Source: Microbacterium proteolyticum (GTDB taxonomy: Bacteria; Actinomycetota; Actinomycetes; Actinomycetales; Microbacteriaceae). Taken from it: a stretch of 64,000 nucleotides of DNA. The notes below the pieces were generated by a model. It was not told the DNA's origin. It ran no database searches and saw only the letters and a program-made list of their open reading frames with translations. The position numbers were made by a program, and so were the translations under genes. Positions 23,533-36,061 of this stretch are shown here, piece by piece. The stretch's first letter is position 1. The number at the start of each line of letters is the position of its first letter. The DNA lies in NCBI RefSeq assembly GCF_014192415.1, contig NZ_JACHXY010000002.1:248001-312000 (forward strand), in the 5' to 3' direction.

Positions 23533-23603
23533 GTTCGGACAACCGATTCCCGAGCGCGAAACCGCCTTCCTAGGCTGGGATCATCCCAAACACTGGAGGC
23601 AGA

Positions 23604-24812
23604 GTGGCCGAGATGACGGACGTCTTCTTCGTCGACGGAATGCGCACCCCCTTCGGGCGCGCCGGCGAGAAGGGCATGTACCGGAACACCCGGGCTGACG
23701 ACCTGGTGGTCAAGGCGATCATCGGGTTGATGGAGCGCAACGGCGACGTGCCGAAGGACCGGATCGACGACGTGGCCATCGCCGCGACCTCGCAGACCGG
23801 TGACCAGGGTCTGACGCTGGGCCGCACGGCGGCGATTCTGGCGGGGCTCCCGATGACGGTGCCGGGGCTGGCGATCGAGCGCATGTGCGCGGGCGCCATG
23901 ACGAGCGTTACGACGATGGGTGCCTCGATCGGCGTCGGGATGTACGACCTCGCCCTCGCGGGCGGTGTCGAGCACATGGGCCGACACCCCATCGGTGGCA
24001 ACGTCGACCCCAACCCGCGCTTCGTGGCGGAGAGGCTGGTCGATCCGGGCGCGCTCAACATGGGTGTCACCGCCGAGCGCATTCACGACCGCTTCCCGCA
24101 CCTCACCAAGGAACGCGCAGACCGCTTCGGCGCCACGAGCCAGCACAAGGTGCAGGCGGCCTACGAGGCGGGAAAGATCCAACCCGACCTGGTTCCGGTC
24201 GCCGTCAAGGACGCCGAGGGCGCCTGGGGCCTCGCCACCGAAGACGAGGGGCGCCGCCCCGAGACCACGGTCGAGGGACTCGCGACGCTCAAGACGCCGT
24301 TCCGACCCCACGGTCGAGTGACCGCGGGGACCTCGTCGCCGCTCACCGACGGCGCGACCATCAGCCTGCTCGCAGGCCGCGACGCCGTGAAGGAGTTCGG
24401 TCTCGCTCCCAAGATGCGCATGGTGTCGTTCGCGTTCGCCGGCGTCGAGCCCGAGATCATGGGCATCGGCCCGATCCCCTCGACCGAGAAGGCTCTGAAG
24501 AAGGCCGGACTCACGATCGACGACATCGGTCTGTTCGAACTGAACGAGGCCTTCGCCATCCAGGTGATCTCGTTGCTCGACCACTTCGGTATCGCCGACG
24601 ACGATCCGCGCGTGAACCCATGGGGCGGTGCGATCGCCCTCGGCCACCCGCTCGCGGCATCCGGGGTCCGTCTCATGATCCAACTCGCCGCGCAGTTCGC
24701 CGAGCGCCCCGATGTGCGCTACGGCCTCACGGCCATGTGCGTGGGTCTCGGCCAGGGCGGTTCGGTCATCTGGGAGAACCCGTTCTTCAACGGAAAGAAG
24801 AAGCGCAAGTGA
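23604..24812 (+). CDS. fadA: Acetyl-CoA C-acyltransferase (thiolase)
   Basis: A 402-aa thiolase starting at GTG 23604 with GGAGG upstream. The nucleophile Cys is in ERMCAGAMTS near residue 94. The catalytic His is in GGAIALGHPLAASG and the second Cys in MCVGLGQGG near the C-terminus. It performs the last step of beta-oxidation, splitting 3-ketoacyl-CoA to acetyl-CoA. The gene overlaps fadB by GTGA, matching the FadAB trifunctional complex. Confidence 0.95.
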   Translation: MAEMTDVFFVDGMRTPFGRAGEKGMYRNTRADDLVVKAIIGLMERNGDVPKDRIDDVAIAATSQTGDQGLTLGRTAAILAGLPMTVPGLAIERMCAGAMTSVTTMGASIGVGMYDLALAGGVEHMGRHPIGGNVDPNPRFVAERLVDPGALNMGVTAERIHDRFPHLTKERADRFGATSQHKVQAAYEAGKIQPDLVPVAVKDAEGAWGLATEDEGRRPETTVEGLATLKTPFRPHGRVTAGTSSPLTDGATISLLAGRDAVKEFGLAPKMRMVSFAFAGVEPEIMGIGPIPSTEKALKKAGLTIDDIGLFELNEAFAIQVISLLDHFGIADDDPRVNPWGGAIALGHPLAASGVRLMIQLAAQFAERPDVRYGLTAMCVGLGQGGSVIWENPFFNGKKKRK

Positions 24813-26947
24813 CCGACTACGCAACCATCGACTTCACGCCCCTCGATGCCCTCACCGGCGACGAGGTGGTCACCCACTCCCCCGTGCGTGACGTGCGGTT
24901 GCCCTCGGGCAACGTGCTCGCCCTGATCACGCTCGACAACGGCCGTGATCACACGCGTCCGAACACCCTCGGGCCGGCCACCCTCGCCGAACTCGGGCAG
25001 ACGCTCGAAACGCTGAAGAAGCGCGCCGCCGCGGGTGAGATCCACGCGGTGGCCGTCACCGGCAAGCAGTACATCCTCGCCGCGGGTGCCGACCTGTCGG
25101 ATGTCGCGAAGCTGCCCTCGAAAGACGTCGCGCGGCTCATCGCGCAGCGCGGTCATCAGGTGATCGGGTCGTTGTCCGATCTGGGCGTGCCCTCGTTCGC
25201 GTTCGTCAACGGGCTCGCCCTGGGCGGTGGCCTCGAGATCGCCTTGAACTCGACCTACCGCACGGTCGACGCGTCGGCGGCGGCGGTCGCGCTGCCCGAG
25301 GTGTTCCTCGGCATCATCCCCGGCTGGGGCGGCGCGTACCTGCTGCCCAACCTCATCGGCATCGAGAACGCCCTCGAGGTCGTCATCTCGAACCCGCTCA
25401 AGCAGAACCGCATGCTCAAGCCGCAGCAGGCTTTCGACCTCGGGATCATGGATGCGATCTTCCCCGCGGCGTCCTACCTCGAAGACTCGCTGAGGTGGGC
25501 CGACGGCGTGCTCACCGGCCGCGTGAAGGTCGAGCGCAAGAACGAGCCCGGCAAGATCGAGCGTCTGACGAAGTGGCCCATCGCGATCAAGGTCGCGCGC
25601 GGCATGCTCGAGTCCAAGATCGGAACGGTCCCCCGCTCCCCCTACGTCGCGCTCGACCTGCTCGACAAGGCGAAGAGCGGTACGAAGGCCGAGGGCTTCG
25701 CCCGCGAGGACGAGGCTCTCGCCGACCTCATCACGGGCGATCAGTTCGCGGCATCCATGTACGCCTTCGATCTCGTGCAGAAGCGCGCGAAGCGTCCGGT
25801 CGGAGCCCCCGACAAGGCGTTGGCGAAGAAAGTCACGAAGGTCGGCGTCATCGGCGCGGGACTCATGGCCTCGCAGTTCGCGCTGTTGTTCGTGCGCAGA
25901 CTCCGCGTGCCCGTCGTCATCACCGACCTCGACCAGGGCCGCGTCGACAAGGGTGTGGCATCCATTCGCGAAGAGATCGGCAAGCTCGAAGCCAAGGGTC
26001 GCCTGGACGGCGACACCGCCAACCAGCTTCGGGCCCTCGTGCACGGCACGACGGACAGGTCGGAGTTCGCCGACTGCGACTTCGTCATCGAGGCCGTGTT
26101 CGAAGAGGTCGGCGTGAAGCAGGACGTGTTCTCTGCCATCGAGAAGATCGTCGCCGACGACGCGATCCTGGCCACCAACACCTCGTCGCTGTCGGTGGCC
26201 GAGATCGCCTCCGTGCTGCAGAACCCCGAACGCCTCGTCGGCTTCCACTTCTTCAATCCCGTCGCGGTCATGCCCCTCATCGAGGTCGTGAAGACGGATG
26301 CCACGAGCGACGCCGCCCTGTCGACGGCCTTCGTCGTCGCCAAGGGATTGGGCAAGAACGCCGTGCTCACCGCGGACGCCCCCGGGTTCGTCGTGAACCG
26401 TCTGCTGGCGAAGGTCATGGGCGAGGCCGCACGCGCGGTCTACGAGGGCACACCGATCACGGTGGTGGAGAAGGCGTTCGCGCCCCTCGGGTTGCCGATG
26501 GGCCCGTTCCAGCTCATCGACCTCGTGGGCTGGAAGGTCGCGGCTCACGTGCAGGACACGATGGCGCACGCTTTCCCCGACCGATTCTTCTCGTCCGAGA
26601 ACTTCCACGAGCTCGCGGCCCTCCCCGAGGTCGTCGAGAAGGACAAGGGCGGTCGCGTGACCGGTTGGAGCAAGGCCGCGCAGAAGGTCCTCGTCACCGG
26701 GAAGACGCCGGTCGCGCCCGAGACGATCCTCGCCCGTGTGCAGGACGGCCTCGCGCAGGAGATCAAGATCATGCTCGACGAGGGCGTGGTCCCCGAGGTG
26801 CAGGACATCGACCTGTGTCTCATTCTCGGCGCCGGCTGGCCTTTCATCGACGGTGGGGCCTCGCCCTACCTCGACCGTGAGGGGGCGTCCGACCGCGCCT
26901 TCGGCGACACGTTCCACCACCCGCCCATCCGCGGCATCGAGGCCTGA
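24809..26947 (+). CDS. fadB: Fused enoyl-CoA hydratase / 3-hydroxyacyl-CoA dehydrogenase
   Basis: A 712-aa multifunctional protein. The crotonase domain (~20-230) holds the oxyanion-hole segment QYILAAGADLSDVAKL and the catalytic Glu region LALGGGLEIAL and PEVFLGIIPGWGG. The NAD-binding dehydrogenase domain (~345-530) starts with KVGVIGAGLMASQFA and has HFFNPVAVMPLIEVV. C-terminal 3HCDH domains include PGFVVNRLLAKVMGEA. It catalyses the hydration and oxidation steps of fatty-acid beta-oxidation. A strong terminator follows. Confidence 0.95.
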   Translation: MTDYATIDFTPLDALTGDEVVTHSPVRDVRLPSGNVLALITLDNGRDHTRPNTLGPATLAELGQTLETLKKRAAAGEIHAVAVTGKQYILAAGADLSDVAKLPSKDVARLIAQRGHQVIGSLSDLGVPSFAFVNGLALGGGLEIALNSTYRTVDASAAAVALPEVFLGIIPGWGGAYLLPNLIGIENALEVVISNPLKQNRMLKPQQAFDLGIMDAIFPAASYLEDSLRWADGVLTGRVKVERKNEPGKIERLTKWPIAIKVARGMLESKIGTVPRSPYVALDLLDKAKSGTKAEGFAREDEALADLITGDQFAASMYAFDLVQKRAKRPVGAPDKALAKKVTKVGVIGAGLMASQFALLFVRRLRVPVVITDLDQGRVDKGVASIREEIGKLEAKGRLDGDTANQLRALVHGTTDRSEFADCDFVIEAVFEEVGVKQDVFSAIEKIVADDAILATNTSSLSVAEIASVLQNPERLVGFHFFNPVAVMPLIEVVKTDATSDAALSTAFVVAKGLGKNAVLTADAPGFVVNRLLAKVMGEAARAVYEGTPITVVEKAFAPLGLPMGPFQLIDLVGWKVAAHVQDTMAHAFPDRFFSSENFHELAALPEVVEKDKGGRVTGWSKAAQKVLVTGKTPVAPETILARVQDGLAQEIKIMLDEGVVPEVQDIDLCLILGAGWPFIDGGASPYLDREGASDRAFGDTFHHPPIRGIEA

Positions 26948-26957
26948 GCCCTCGTAT

Positions 26958-26999
26958 ACGACAGCGGCGCCGTCCCCGAGGGGGCGGCGCCGCTGTCGT
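26958..26999. terminator. Bidirectional terminator between fadB and dxs
   Basis: A long stem, ACGACAGCGGCGCC with GGCGCCGCTGTCGT, around an inner CCCC/GGGG pair. It serves the convergent fadB and dxs genes. Confidence 0.75.
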
Positions 27000-27010
27000 T
27001 CGCGAAGGCT

Positions 27011-28960
27011 CTACGGGCGCGACTTCTCCCACTCGTCCATCGTGGGGATCGAGCCCGTGGGCGTCTGCCGCGCCATGGGGATACGGGTGCCGAGCACCTG
27101 AGCGACGACGTCGTGTGCGATCTTGGACGCCGTGAGGCCGGCGTCCTCGAAGATCTGCTCGCGCGTGGCGTGGTCGATGAACTCATCGGGGATGCCGAGC
27201 TCGTCGACGGCCGTGTCCACACCCGCTTCGCGCAGCACCTGCCGCACGCGGGTACCGACACCGCCGACACGGATGCCGTCTTCGATCGTGATGACGAGAC
27301 GGTGATCGCGCGCGAGGTCGACGATCGACGGCTGCACGGGGATGGCCCAGCGCGGGTCGATGACGGTCGCTCCGATGCCCTGCGCCTCGAGTCGCTCGGC
27401 GACCTCGAGGGCGAGGTGGACCATCGGGCCGATGCCGACCAGCAGCACGTCTTCGCTCGCCCCGCGTCGCAGCACATCGACGCCGTCGTGGAGACGCTCG
27501 ATCGCCTCGACGTCGTCGTTCACCTTGCCCTTGGGGTAGCGCACCACCGTCGGGGCGTCTTCGATCGCCGTCGCCTCGCGGAAGACCTCGCGGAGGCGCG
27601 TCGCATCGCGAGGGGCGGCGATCCGGATGCCGGGCACCAGCTGCAGCATGGCCAGGTCCCAGATGCCGTGGTGGCTCGGGCCGTCGGGGCCGGTCACACC
27701 CGCGCGGTCGAGCACGAAGGTGACGCCGGCTTTGTGCAGGGCGACGTCCATCATGACCTGGTCGAACGCCCGGTTCATGAAGGTGGCGTAGATGGCGACG
27801 ACGGGGTGCAGGCCGCCGAAGGCGAGACCCGCGGCCGAGGCGACGGCGTGCTGCTCGGCGATGCCGACGTCGTAGACCCGCTCGGGGAAGCGCTCGGCGA
27901 ACTGCTGCAGCCCGGTGGGGCGCAGCATCGCCGCGGTCATCGCGATGACGTCGTCTCGCTCGGCGCCGACCTTCACCAGTTCTTCCGCGAAGACGTCGGT
28001 CCACTGCAGACCGCCGCCGGCGCCGAGTGCTTCTCCCGTGATCGGGTCGATCTTGCCCACGGCGTGGAACTGGTCGGCCACGTCGCTCATGGCCGGGGCG
28101 TAGCCGCTGCCCTTGTCGGTGATCGCGTGCACGATGACCGGGGCGCCGTACGACTTCGCCAGCTCGAGGGTCTCGATGAGCGACTCGAAGTCGTGGCCGT
28201 CGATGGGGCCGAGGTACTTGATGTCAAGGTTGCTGTAGAGCGCCTCGTTGTTGGTGAAGCGCGACAGGAAGCCGTGGGTGCCCCCGCGCACACCGCGATA
28301 GACGGCGCGGGCGGCGGGACCGAGGCGGCGGAACAGGGTGTCGGAGCCGCGGTGCAGCGTGCGATAAGCGTCGTTGGTGCGCACACGGTTGAGATAACGG
28401 GCCATGCCGCCGATGGTGGGCGCGTAAGACCGGCCGTTGTCGTTGACGACGATGACGAGGTTGCGGTCGTTGTCGTCGCTGATGTTGTTGAGCGCCTCCC
28501 ACGTCATGCCACCCGTGAGGGCACCGTCACCCACGACGGCGACGACGTGCCGATCGCGGCGAGAGGTGCGGCTGAAGGCCCGCGAGACCCCGTCGGCCCA
28601 GCTGAGGGAGCTGGACGCGTGCGAGGACTCCACGACGTCGTGTTCGCTCTCGGAGCGCTGCGGGTAGCCGGCGAGTCCGCCGCGTGAGCGCAGGGCCGAG
28701 AAATCCTGCCGACCGGTGAGCATCTTGTGCACGTACGACTGGTGGCCGGTGTCGAAGATGATGGGGTCGGAAGGAGAGTCGAAGACCTTGTGCAAGGCGA
28801 TCGTGAGTTCGACGACGCCGAGGTTGGGACCGAGATGTCCACCCGTGCGGGCGACGTTCTCGACGAGGAACGAGCGGACCTCCGTGGCCAGCTGGCGCAG
28901 CTCGTCAGGGGTGAGCGCGTCGAGGTCGCGGGGTCCATGAATGCCGGGCAGGAGAGCCAT
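27011..28960 (-). CDS. dxs: 1-deoxy-D-xylulose-5-phosphate synthase
   Basis: A 649-aa thiamine diphosphate enzyme. The N-terminal domain has GGHLGPNLGVVELT and FDTGHQSYVHK. The ThDP/metal motif is VVGDGALTGGMTWEALNN. The transketolase-like pyrimidine domain has YDVGIAEQHAVASAAGLA, and a C-terminal domain closes the protein. It condenses pyruvate and glyceraldehyde-3-phosphate, the first step of the MEP isoprenoid pathway, and feeds thiamine and pyridoxal precursors. Length is normal. It is a single gene. Confidence 0.95.
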   Translation of the reverse strand: MALLPGIHGPRDLDALTPDELRQLATEVRSFLVENVARTGGHLGPNLGVVELTIALHKVFDSPSDPIIFDTGHQSYVHKMLTGRQDFSALRSRGGLAGYPQRSESEHDVVESSHASSSLSWADGVSRAFSRTSRRDRHVVAVVGDGALTGGMTWEALNNISDDNDRNLVIVVNDNGRSYAPTIGGMARYLNRVRTNDAYRTLHRGSDTLFRRLGPAARAVYRGVRGGTHGFLSRFTNNEALYSNLDIKYLGPIDGHDFESLIETLELAKSYGAPVIVHAITDKGSGYAPAMSDVADQFHAVGKIDPITGEALGAGGGLQWTDVFAEELVKVGAERDDVIAMTAAMLRPTGLQQFAERFPERVYDVGIAEQHAVASAAGLAFGGLHPVVAIYATFMNRAFDQVMMDVALHKAGVTFVLDRAGVTGPDGPSHHGIWDLAMLQLVPGIRIAAPRDATRLREVFREATAIEDAPTVVRYPKGKVNDDVEAIERLHDGVDVLRRGASEDVLLVGIGPMVHLALEVAERLEAQGIGATVIDPRWAIPVQPSIVDLARDHRLVITIEDGIRVGGVGTRVRQVLREAGVDTAVDELGIPDEFIDHATREQIFEDAGLTASKIAHDVVAQVLGTRIPMARQTPTGSIPTMDEWEKSRP

Positions 28961-29140
28961 TCGACTCCTCTCGTGCGGTGCGCGCAGTGGTACGCGTACT
29001 GATGAATTCTAGTCTCGGAGGGTGCGCCGGGCTCGGCAACGGCTTGCGCGCGGCGCCGCGACCCGACCGCGCGACGTACGCGCGCCGTCCACCGGAGCAC
29101 CGCCGCACGCCGAGGGGTCGGCGACCCGTGACGAACGCGA

Positions 29141-29172
29141 TGTGCCCCGGGAGCGAGAGCTCCCGGGGCACA
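29141..29172 (-). terminator. Terminator of acnA
   Basis: TGTGCCCCGGGAG pairs perfectly with CTCCCGGGGCACA, 16 nt past the acnA stop codon. Confidence 0.75.
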
Positions 29173-29187
29173 TCGTCGCGGGGTGGA

Positions 29188-32028
<2,841 letters not shown>

Positions 32029-32139
32029 GATCGTCTCCTTCGTCGGCGAATGCGCAGGCGTAGGCCCGCTTCTTCCCATCTTCCCCGCGCTGCGAGGCCG
32101 ATTCCAGGAAGGTCGACCTAACCGCGCGGAGCGACGGAT

Positions 32140-32159
32140 TTATCTTGATGTCAAGATAA
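32140..32159. promoter_or_regulatory. Perfect 9-bp-arm inverted repeat in the acnA promoter region
   Basis: The arms TTATCTTGA and TCAAGATAA are separated by two bases. The site is AT-rich in a very GC-rich context and not followed by a T-run, so it is a likely operator rather than a terminator. It lies 2 nt after the upstream DUF3159 gene and 111 bp before the acnA start. The regulator is not known from this window. Confidence 0.55.
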
Positions 32160-32161
32160 TA

Positions 32162-32917
32162 TCAGGACTCTCGCCGAGGTGAGAGGGAACGCACCACGAG
32201 CCACGTCACCGCGAGCATCGGGGCGAACAACGGCAGCCCCATCACGATCTTCAGCGTGCCGAGCGCGGTCACGTCGCCCGCGAAATACAGCGGGAGCTGC
32301 ACGACCAGGCGCGCCGCGAACAGCGCCGCCCACGCGAGCGAGAGCCAGGTGTACGCCCGGCGCTTGCGGGGATCGCTGCGCCAACGCGTCCCCTCGCCCA
32401 GCAGGTAGCCGGCCGCCAGACCGATGAGCGGCCAGCCGACCAGTGCCGACACCAGGAACGCGGTGCCGTAGGCGCCGTTGGTGAAGAAGCCGAAGACGAA
32501 GTTGTCTTGCCCGCGACCCGTCACCAGGGCGAGCACCGCGGCACCCGCCGTCGCGAGCAGGCCGCCGATGGCCGCACTCGGCGGCGATTTGGCGACCAGC
32601 CGCGCGAGCGTGAACACGACGGCGAGGCCCACCGAGACGCCGAGGCTCAACCAGAGGTTTCCCTGGCGCGTCTCGGGATCGATCGTGAGCGTGAACAGCA
32701 CGACGAACGCCAGCGAGGGCAGCACCGACTCGAGGATGCCGCGCACTCCGCCCATCGCCGACCAGACGGCCGCACCGGTCGAACCGTGCTGCGCCGGGTC
32801 GAGGCCCGCGCGTCGTGCGGCACTCCCGAGTGCCGCCCCCATGCTCTCGGCCGCGGTGGGCGGCTCCAGAGGAACGCGATCGCCGTCGGGCGCCGGCCGG
32901 GTCGGGTCGTCGCTCAT
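32162..32917 (-). CDS. DUF3159 family membrane protein
   Basis: A 251-aa protein with about six hydrophobic helices after a Pro-rich N-terminus of ~50 residues; the segment VRGILESVLPSLAFVVLFT is typical of DUF3159. The start ATG 32917 overlaps the DUF3710 stop by ATGA. The order dut-DUF3710-DUF3159 is commonly conserved in actinobacteria, but function is unknown. Confidence 0.85.
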   Translation of the reverse strand: MSDDPTRPAPDGDRVPLEPPTAAESMGAALGSAARRAGLDPAQHGSTGAAVWSAMGGVRGILESVLPSLAFVVLFTLTIDPETRQGNLWLSLGVSVGLAVVFTLARLVAKSPPSAAIGGLLATAGAAVLALVTGRGQDNFVFGFFTNGAYGTAFLVSALVGWPLIGLAAGYLLGEGTRWRSDPRKRRAYTWLSLAWAALFAARLVVQLPLYFAGDVTALGTLKIVMGLPLFAPMLAVTWLVVRSLSPRRES

Positions 32918-33546
32918 GCGGTGCCGGCGGTGCCCGGCATCCGGAGCGGGATCAGATCGCGAGGCGGCATGGGCGAGGTACCGCGCACCACGACGATCGA
33001 GCGGAACAGGTCCTCGACCGCGGCGGCGGCCTCGATGTCACTGGTCGCGGCTCCCCCGACGACTCCACGCAGGAACCAGCGCGGGCCGTCGACGCCGACG
33101 AAACGGGCAAGACGCTGCGAGGCGACGTCGGCACCCGCCATGACGGGCACCTCGGCGAGCAGCTCGGGGCCGAGCGGGCCCTCGCGCTCCTCGACGCGGC
33201 CACCCTGCTGCTTCACCTGCTGACGGATCTGCTCGCGCGTCTCCTCCCACAGACCGCTCGTGCGCGGGGCGGCGAAGGGCTGCACCTGCAGGGTCGAATC
33301 GGCGTAGTCGAGGCCGACGGCGACGATGCGCTTGGTCTGCTCCTCGACCTCGAGGCGGAGGTTGAGGCCCTCGCGGGGCAGGATCTTGATGCCACCGAGA
33401 TCGATGTAGGGGCGCACCGGGTTCGCCTCGGCCTCGTCGAAGGGACCGGCGCTCTCACGGTCGATCGGCGCGCTCTTGGCGGGCGGGGCGAGGTCGGTCG
33501 CGGGCTGTTCCCCCTCGGGGGTGTTCTGCGTTTCGTCGTCGGTCAT
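32914..33546 (-). CDS. DUF3710 family protein
   Basis: A 210-aa soluble protein with an acidic N-terminus, then [23 protein letters not shown] and [13 protein letters not shown], the typical DUF3710 pattern. It is coupled to dut upstream and DUF3159 downstream by ATGA overlaps. Its function is unknown. Confidence 0.85.
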   Translation of the reverse strand: MTDDETQNTPEGEQPATDLAPPAKSAPIDRESAGPFDEAEANPVRPYIDLGGIKILPREGLNLRLEVEEQTKRIVAVGLDYADSTLQVQPFAAPRTSGLWEETREQIRQQVKQQGGRVEEREGPLGPELLAEVPVMAGADVASQRLARFVGVDGPRWFLRGVVGGAATSDIEAAAAVEDLFRSIVVVRGTSPMPPRDLIPLRMPGTAGTA

Positions 33547-33998
33547 CGGGTGCTCCCTTGCAGGCTCTGGTATCCGCTCGATCCGAAGCCGCCATCGCCG
33601 CGCGCGCTGTCGGGAAGTTCGTCGACGGGGACGAAGCGCACGGGCGGGACGGGCAACACGATGAGCTGGGCGATGCGGTCGCCGACCGTGATGTCGTAGG
33701 CCTCGTCGAGGTCGGTGTTCAACAGGGCCACCTTGATCTCGCCGCGATAGCCGGCGTCGATCGTGCCGGGCGAGTTGACGATGGTGATCCCGTGCTTGGC
33801 GGCGAGGCCGCTGCGGGGCACGACGAACGCCGCATGCCCTTCCGGAAGGGCGATCCGTACGCCCGTCGACACGAGCGCGCGACGACCGGGTTCGAGGCGA
33901 ACCGCCTCGGCAGCGGTCAAGTCGGCGCCGGCGTCGCCCGGGTGGGCGAAGACCGGGGGCTCGGATGCGACAATGAGGACGTCCACCGTTTCGGTCAC
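33543..33998 (-). CDS. dut: dUTP diphosphatase
   Basis: A 151-aa trimeric-type dUTPase, GTG start 33998. Motifs: [10 protein letters not shown] (I), [12 protein letters not shown] (II), [14 protein letters not shown] (III), [10 protein letters not shown] (IV) and the C-terminal Gly-rich [10 protein letters not shown] (V) that closes over the active site. It hydrolyses dUTP to dUMP, keeping uracil out of DNA. It is the first gene of a three-gene operon. Confidence 0.95.
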   Translation of the reverse strand: MTETVDVLIVASEPPVFAHPGDAGADLTAAEAVRLEPGRRALVSTGVRIALPEGHAAFVVPRSGLAAKHGITIVNSPGTIDAGYRGEIKVALLNTDLDEAYDITVGDRIAQLIVLPVPPVRFVPVDELPDSARGDGGFGSSGYQSLQGSTR

Positions 33999-34010
33999 CC
34001 CACGAGGGTA

Positions 34011-34502
34011 ATGCAGAAGAGGGGGTGCGGCATCCGCACCGCAGCCGAGTATCGCGAGCGTCTGAGTCCGTCCCTGTGGGCGCTCGTCGCCGCCGCCGTG
34101 TGCGGCCCCATGGCCGCCGTGGTCTTCTCGCCGCTCGATACGACTCTGGCCCTGTTCATCGGGCTGGTCGTGTCGGTGGCCATCGTGGTGGCGCTGCTCG
34201 CCTTCTCGCCGATGGTGGAGGTGCGCGACGGCGAACTGCGAGCCGGTCGTGCGCACATCCCCGTCGCGCTCCTGGGCGAGCCCACCGGCGTCGTGGCCGA
34301 TGAGGCCCGCACCGCCCGCGGGAGCGGGCTGGACCACCGGGCGTGGCATGTCATCCGGGGTGGGATCGACGGCATCGTGACGGTGCCGGTGACCGATCCC
34401 GACGACCCGACCCCGATGTGGGTCGTCTCGACCCGCACGCCGGATCGCCTGGTGGCGGCGATCCAGCGCGCTCAGGTCAGGCTGCGCACTCCAGGCAGAT
34501 GA
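34011..34502 (+). CDS. DUF3093 family membrane protein
   Basis: A 163-aa protein starting at ATG 34011, 12 nt from the divergent dut start. Two transmembrane helices (~20-60) follow [12 protein letters not shown]. The soluble part contains [21 protein letters not shown], the DUF3093 signature. Its end overlaps the convergent DUF4193 gene by 26 nt. Function is unknown. Confidence 0.8.
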   Translation: MQKRGCGIRTAAEYRERLSPSLWALVAAAVCGPMAAVVFSPLDTTLALFIGLVVSVAIVVALLAFSPMVEVRDGELRAGRAHIPVALLGEPTGVVADEARTARGSGLDHRAWHVIRGGIDGIVTVPVTDPDDPTPMWVVSTRTPDRLVAAIQRAQVRLRTPGR

Positions 34503-34770
34503 AGCCGGGGCCGCTCTCTTCCGCGATCTGCGAGCGGTGCTTCACGAGGAAGCAGCTCATGCAGGTGAACTCGTCCTCCTGAGGGGGAAGGACGACGACA
34601 TCGAGTTCGATGTCGGAGAGGTCGGCACCGGGCAGTTCGAAGCCCGAGGGGTTGTCGGCATCCTCGTTGTCGATCGACCCCGACGCCTTGTCGGGCACGC
34701 GCTCCTTGAGGGCCTCGATCGACTCGCTGTCGTCCTCGGTCTTGCGCGGTGCGTCGTAATCGGTTGCCAT
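34477..34770 (-). CDS. DUF4193 family small acidic zinc-ribbon protein
   Basis: A 97-aa protein ([20 protein letters not shown]) with [18 protein letters not shown] and FICLECAA at the C-terminus: four Cys that can form a zinc ribbon. This matches the actinobacterial DUF4193 family, often found next to dut and sepH. It may work with RNA polymerase or sigma factors, but this is not shown here. Confidence 0.85.
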   Translation of the reverse strand: MATDYDAPRKTEDDSESIEALKERVPDKASGSIDNEDADNPSGFELPGADLSDIELDVVVLPPQEDEFTCMSCFLVKHRSQIAEESGPGFICLECAA

Positions 34771-34991
34771 GCGTGAAGGTCTCTACTTCCGGATTTCGTG
34801 GTGCTCTGCCCCATCGGGTGCCCGATCGGGCGGCCATAGTTTGCATGACCCGTCCTCGATAAGCAAATGCTCGCGGAGGGGTATGCGTGTCGGGCCAGGC
34901 GTGAAACTCGCGGCGCGCCCGCGATATTCCCGAAAGCACGCGGTGGGCATGTCAGCATGGGCGCTGACCGCAGAACGGAGGGGTGCTTCGC

Positions 34992-36017
34992 ATGGAACAG
35001 CTCAAAGTCATCGGAACCGAGGATGACGTCCTCGTCGTGGCGACCCAGGCCGGCGAACGCTTCGCCCTCGCACTCGACGAGGTGCTGCGCGTGGAAGCGC
35101 GCCGCGCGCGCCGCGACCGTGAAGACGACGACCGCGCCCCGCGTCCCAGCCCCCGCGAGATCCAGGCGCACATCCGAGCCGGCATGTCGGCCCGCGAGGT
35201 GGCCTCGCTGCTGAACGCGCGCATCGAAGACATCGAGCGCTTCGAGGGTCCGGTGCTCGCCGAGCGCGAGCACGTCGTCAGCCAAGCCCTCGCCGTGCCG
35301 GTGCTGCTCGGCGGCACCATCGAGCACGACGCCCCGATCACCTTCGGTGCGGCCGTCCGAGCGAAGCTCTCCGAGGCCAGCGCCTCGGCCGAGCGGTGGA
35401 CGAGCTGGAAAGAGGGCGCGAGCTGGATGGTCAAGCTCGAGTTCACCGCCAACGGTGTCGACCACGATGCCCGATGGGGATTCGATCCGCGTCGGAGCAC
35501 GCTCTCGCCCCAGAACGCCGACGCGATCCAGCTCTCCCGCCAGGGGTCGCTGCCCGAGGGGCTCATCCCGCGGCTGCGCGCCCTCGACACCGTGCAGAAA
35601 GACGAGTCGCGTTTCGACAGCGGGTCCTTCGGTCTGCGCCGTCTCGACATCGAGGACGAACCGGGAGTGGAGGCCACGGGCCCGGTCGCCCCGGCCGTTC
35701 AGGCGGCTGCGATCAAGCGTGCACCCGATGCCCCCGTCACCTCGGCCGAGACCGCCGACCTGCTCGAGGCACTCCGTCGCCGCCGCGGACAGCGCGAGCC
35801 GCTGCCCGGGATCGCCGAGACCGAGCCGGAGCCCCGCCCGTCGGGCCCGCCCGTGGCGCTTTTCGACGCCGCCGAGCCGGCTGTCGTCGACGAGCCGACT
35901 GCACCGGCGCCCGAGCCGGAACGCCCGCAGGCCGATTCGGCCCGCCGCGCGAAGGGGCGCCCCTCGATGCCCTCGTGGGACGAGATCGTCTTCGGCGCGC
36001 GGTCCGACGAGAGCTGA
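34992..36017 (+). CDS. sepH: Septation protein SepH
   Basis: A 341-aa protein with the N-terminal DUF3071 domain (~1-170): MEQLKVIGTEDDVLVVAT, a helix-turn-helix-like segment PREIQAHIRAGMSAREVASLL, and SWMVKLEFTANGVDHDARW. The C-terminal half is Pro/Glu-rich and disordered. SepH binds FtsZ and promotes Z-ring assembly in Streptomyces and mycobacteria. ATG 34992 is preferred to ATG 34983. A terminator lies just after the stop. Confidence 0.9.
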   Translation: MEQLKVIGTEDDVLVVATQAGERFALALDEVLRVEARRARRDREDDDRAPRPSPREIQAHIRAGMSAREVASLLNARIEDIERFEGPVLAEREHVVSQALAVPVLLGGTIEHDAPITFGAAVRAKLSEASASAERWTSWKEGASWMVKLEFTANGVDHDARWGFDPRRSTLSPQNADAIQLSRQGSLPEGLIPRLRALDTVQKDESRFDSGSFGLRRLDIEDEPGVEATGPVAPAVQAAAIKRAPDAPVTSAETADLLEALRRRRGQREPLPGIAETEPEPRPSGPPVALFDAAEPAVVDEPTAPAPEPERPQADSARRAKGRPSMPSWDEIVFGARSDES

Positions 36018-36030
36018 CCGCGCGCGTCTG

Positions 36031-36056
36031 ATGGATGCCGGACCTCCGGCATCCAT
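36031..36056. terminator. Bidirectional terminator
   Basis: ATGGATGCCGG pairs with CCGGCATCCAT around a 4-nt loop between the convergent sepH and phosphodiesterase genes. Confidence 0.7.
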
Positions 36057-36061
36057 CGGTC

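Noticed and set aside
24719..26920. A 733-codon open frame on the minus strand opposite fadB
   Set aside because: Antisense shadow of the fadB coding sequence; no recognisable domain or ribosome-binding site.
32140..32159. Interpretation as a terminator of the DUF3159 gene
   Set aside because: The stem is AT-rich and lacks a U-run; an operator is more likely.
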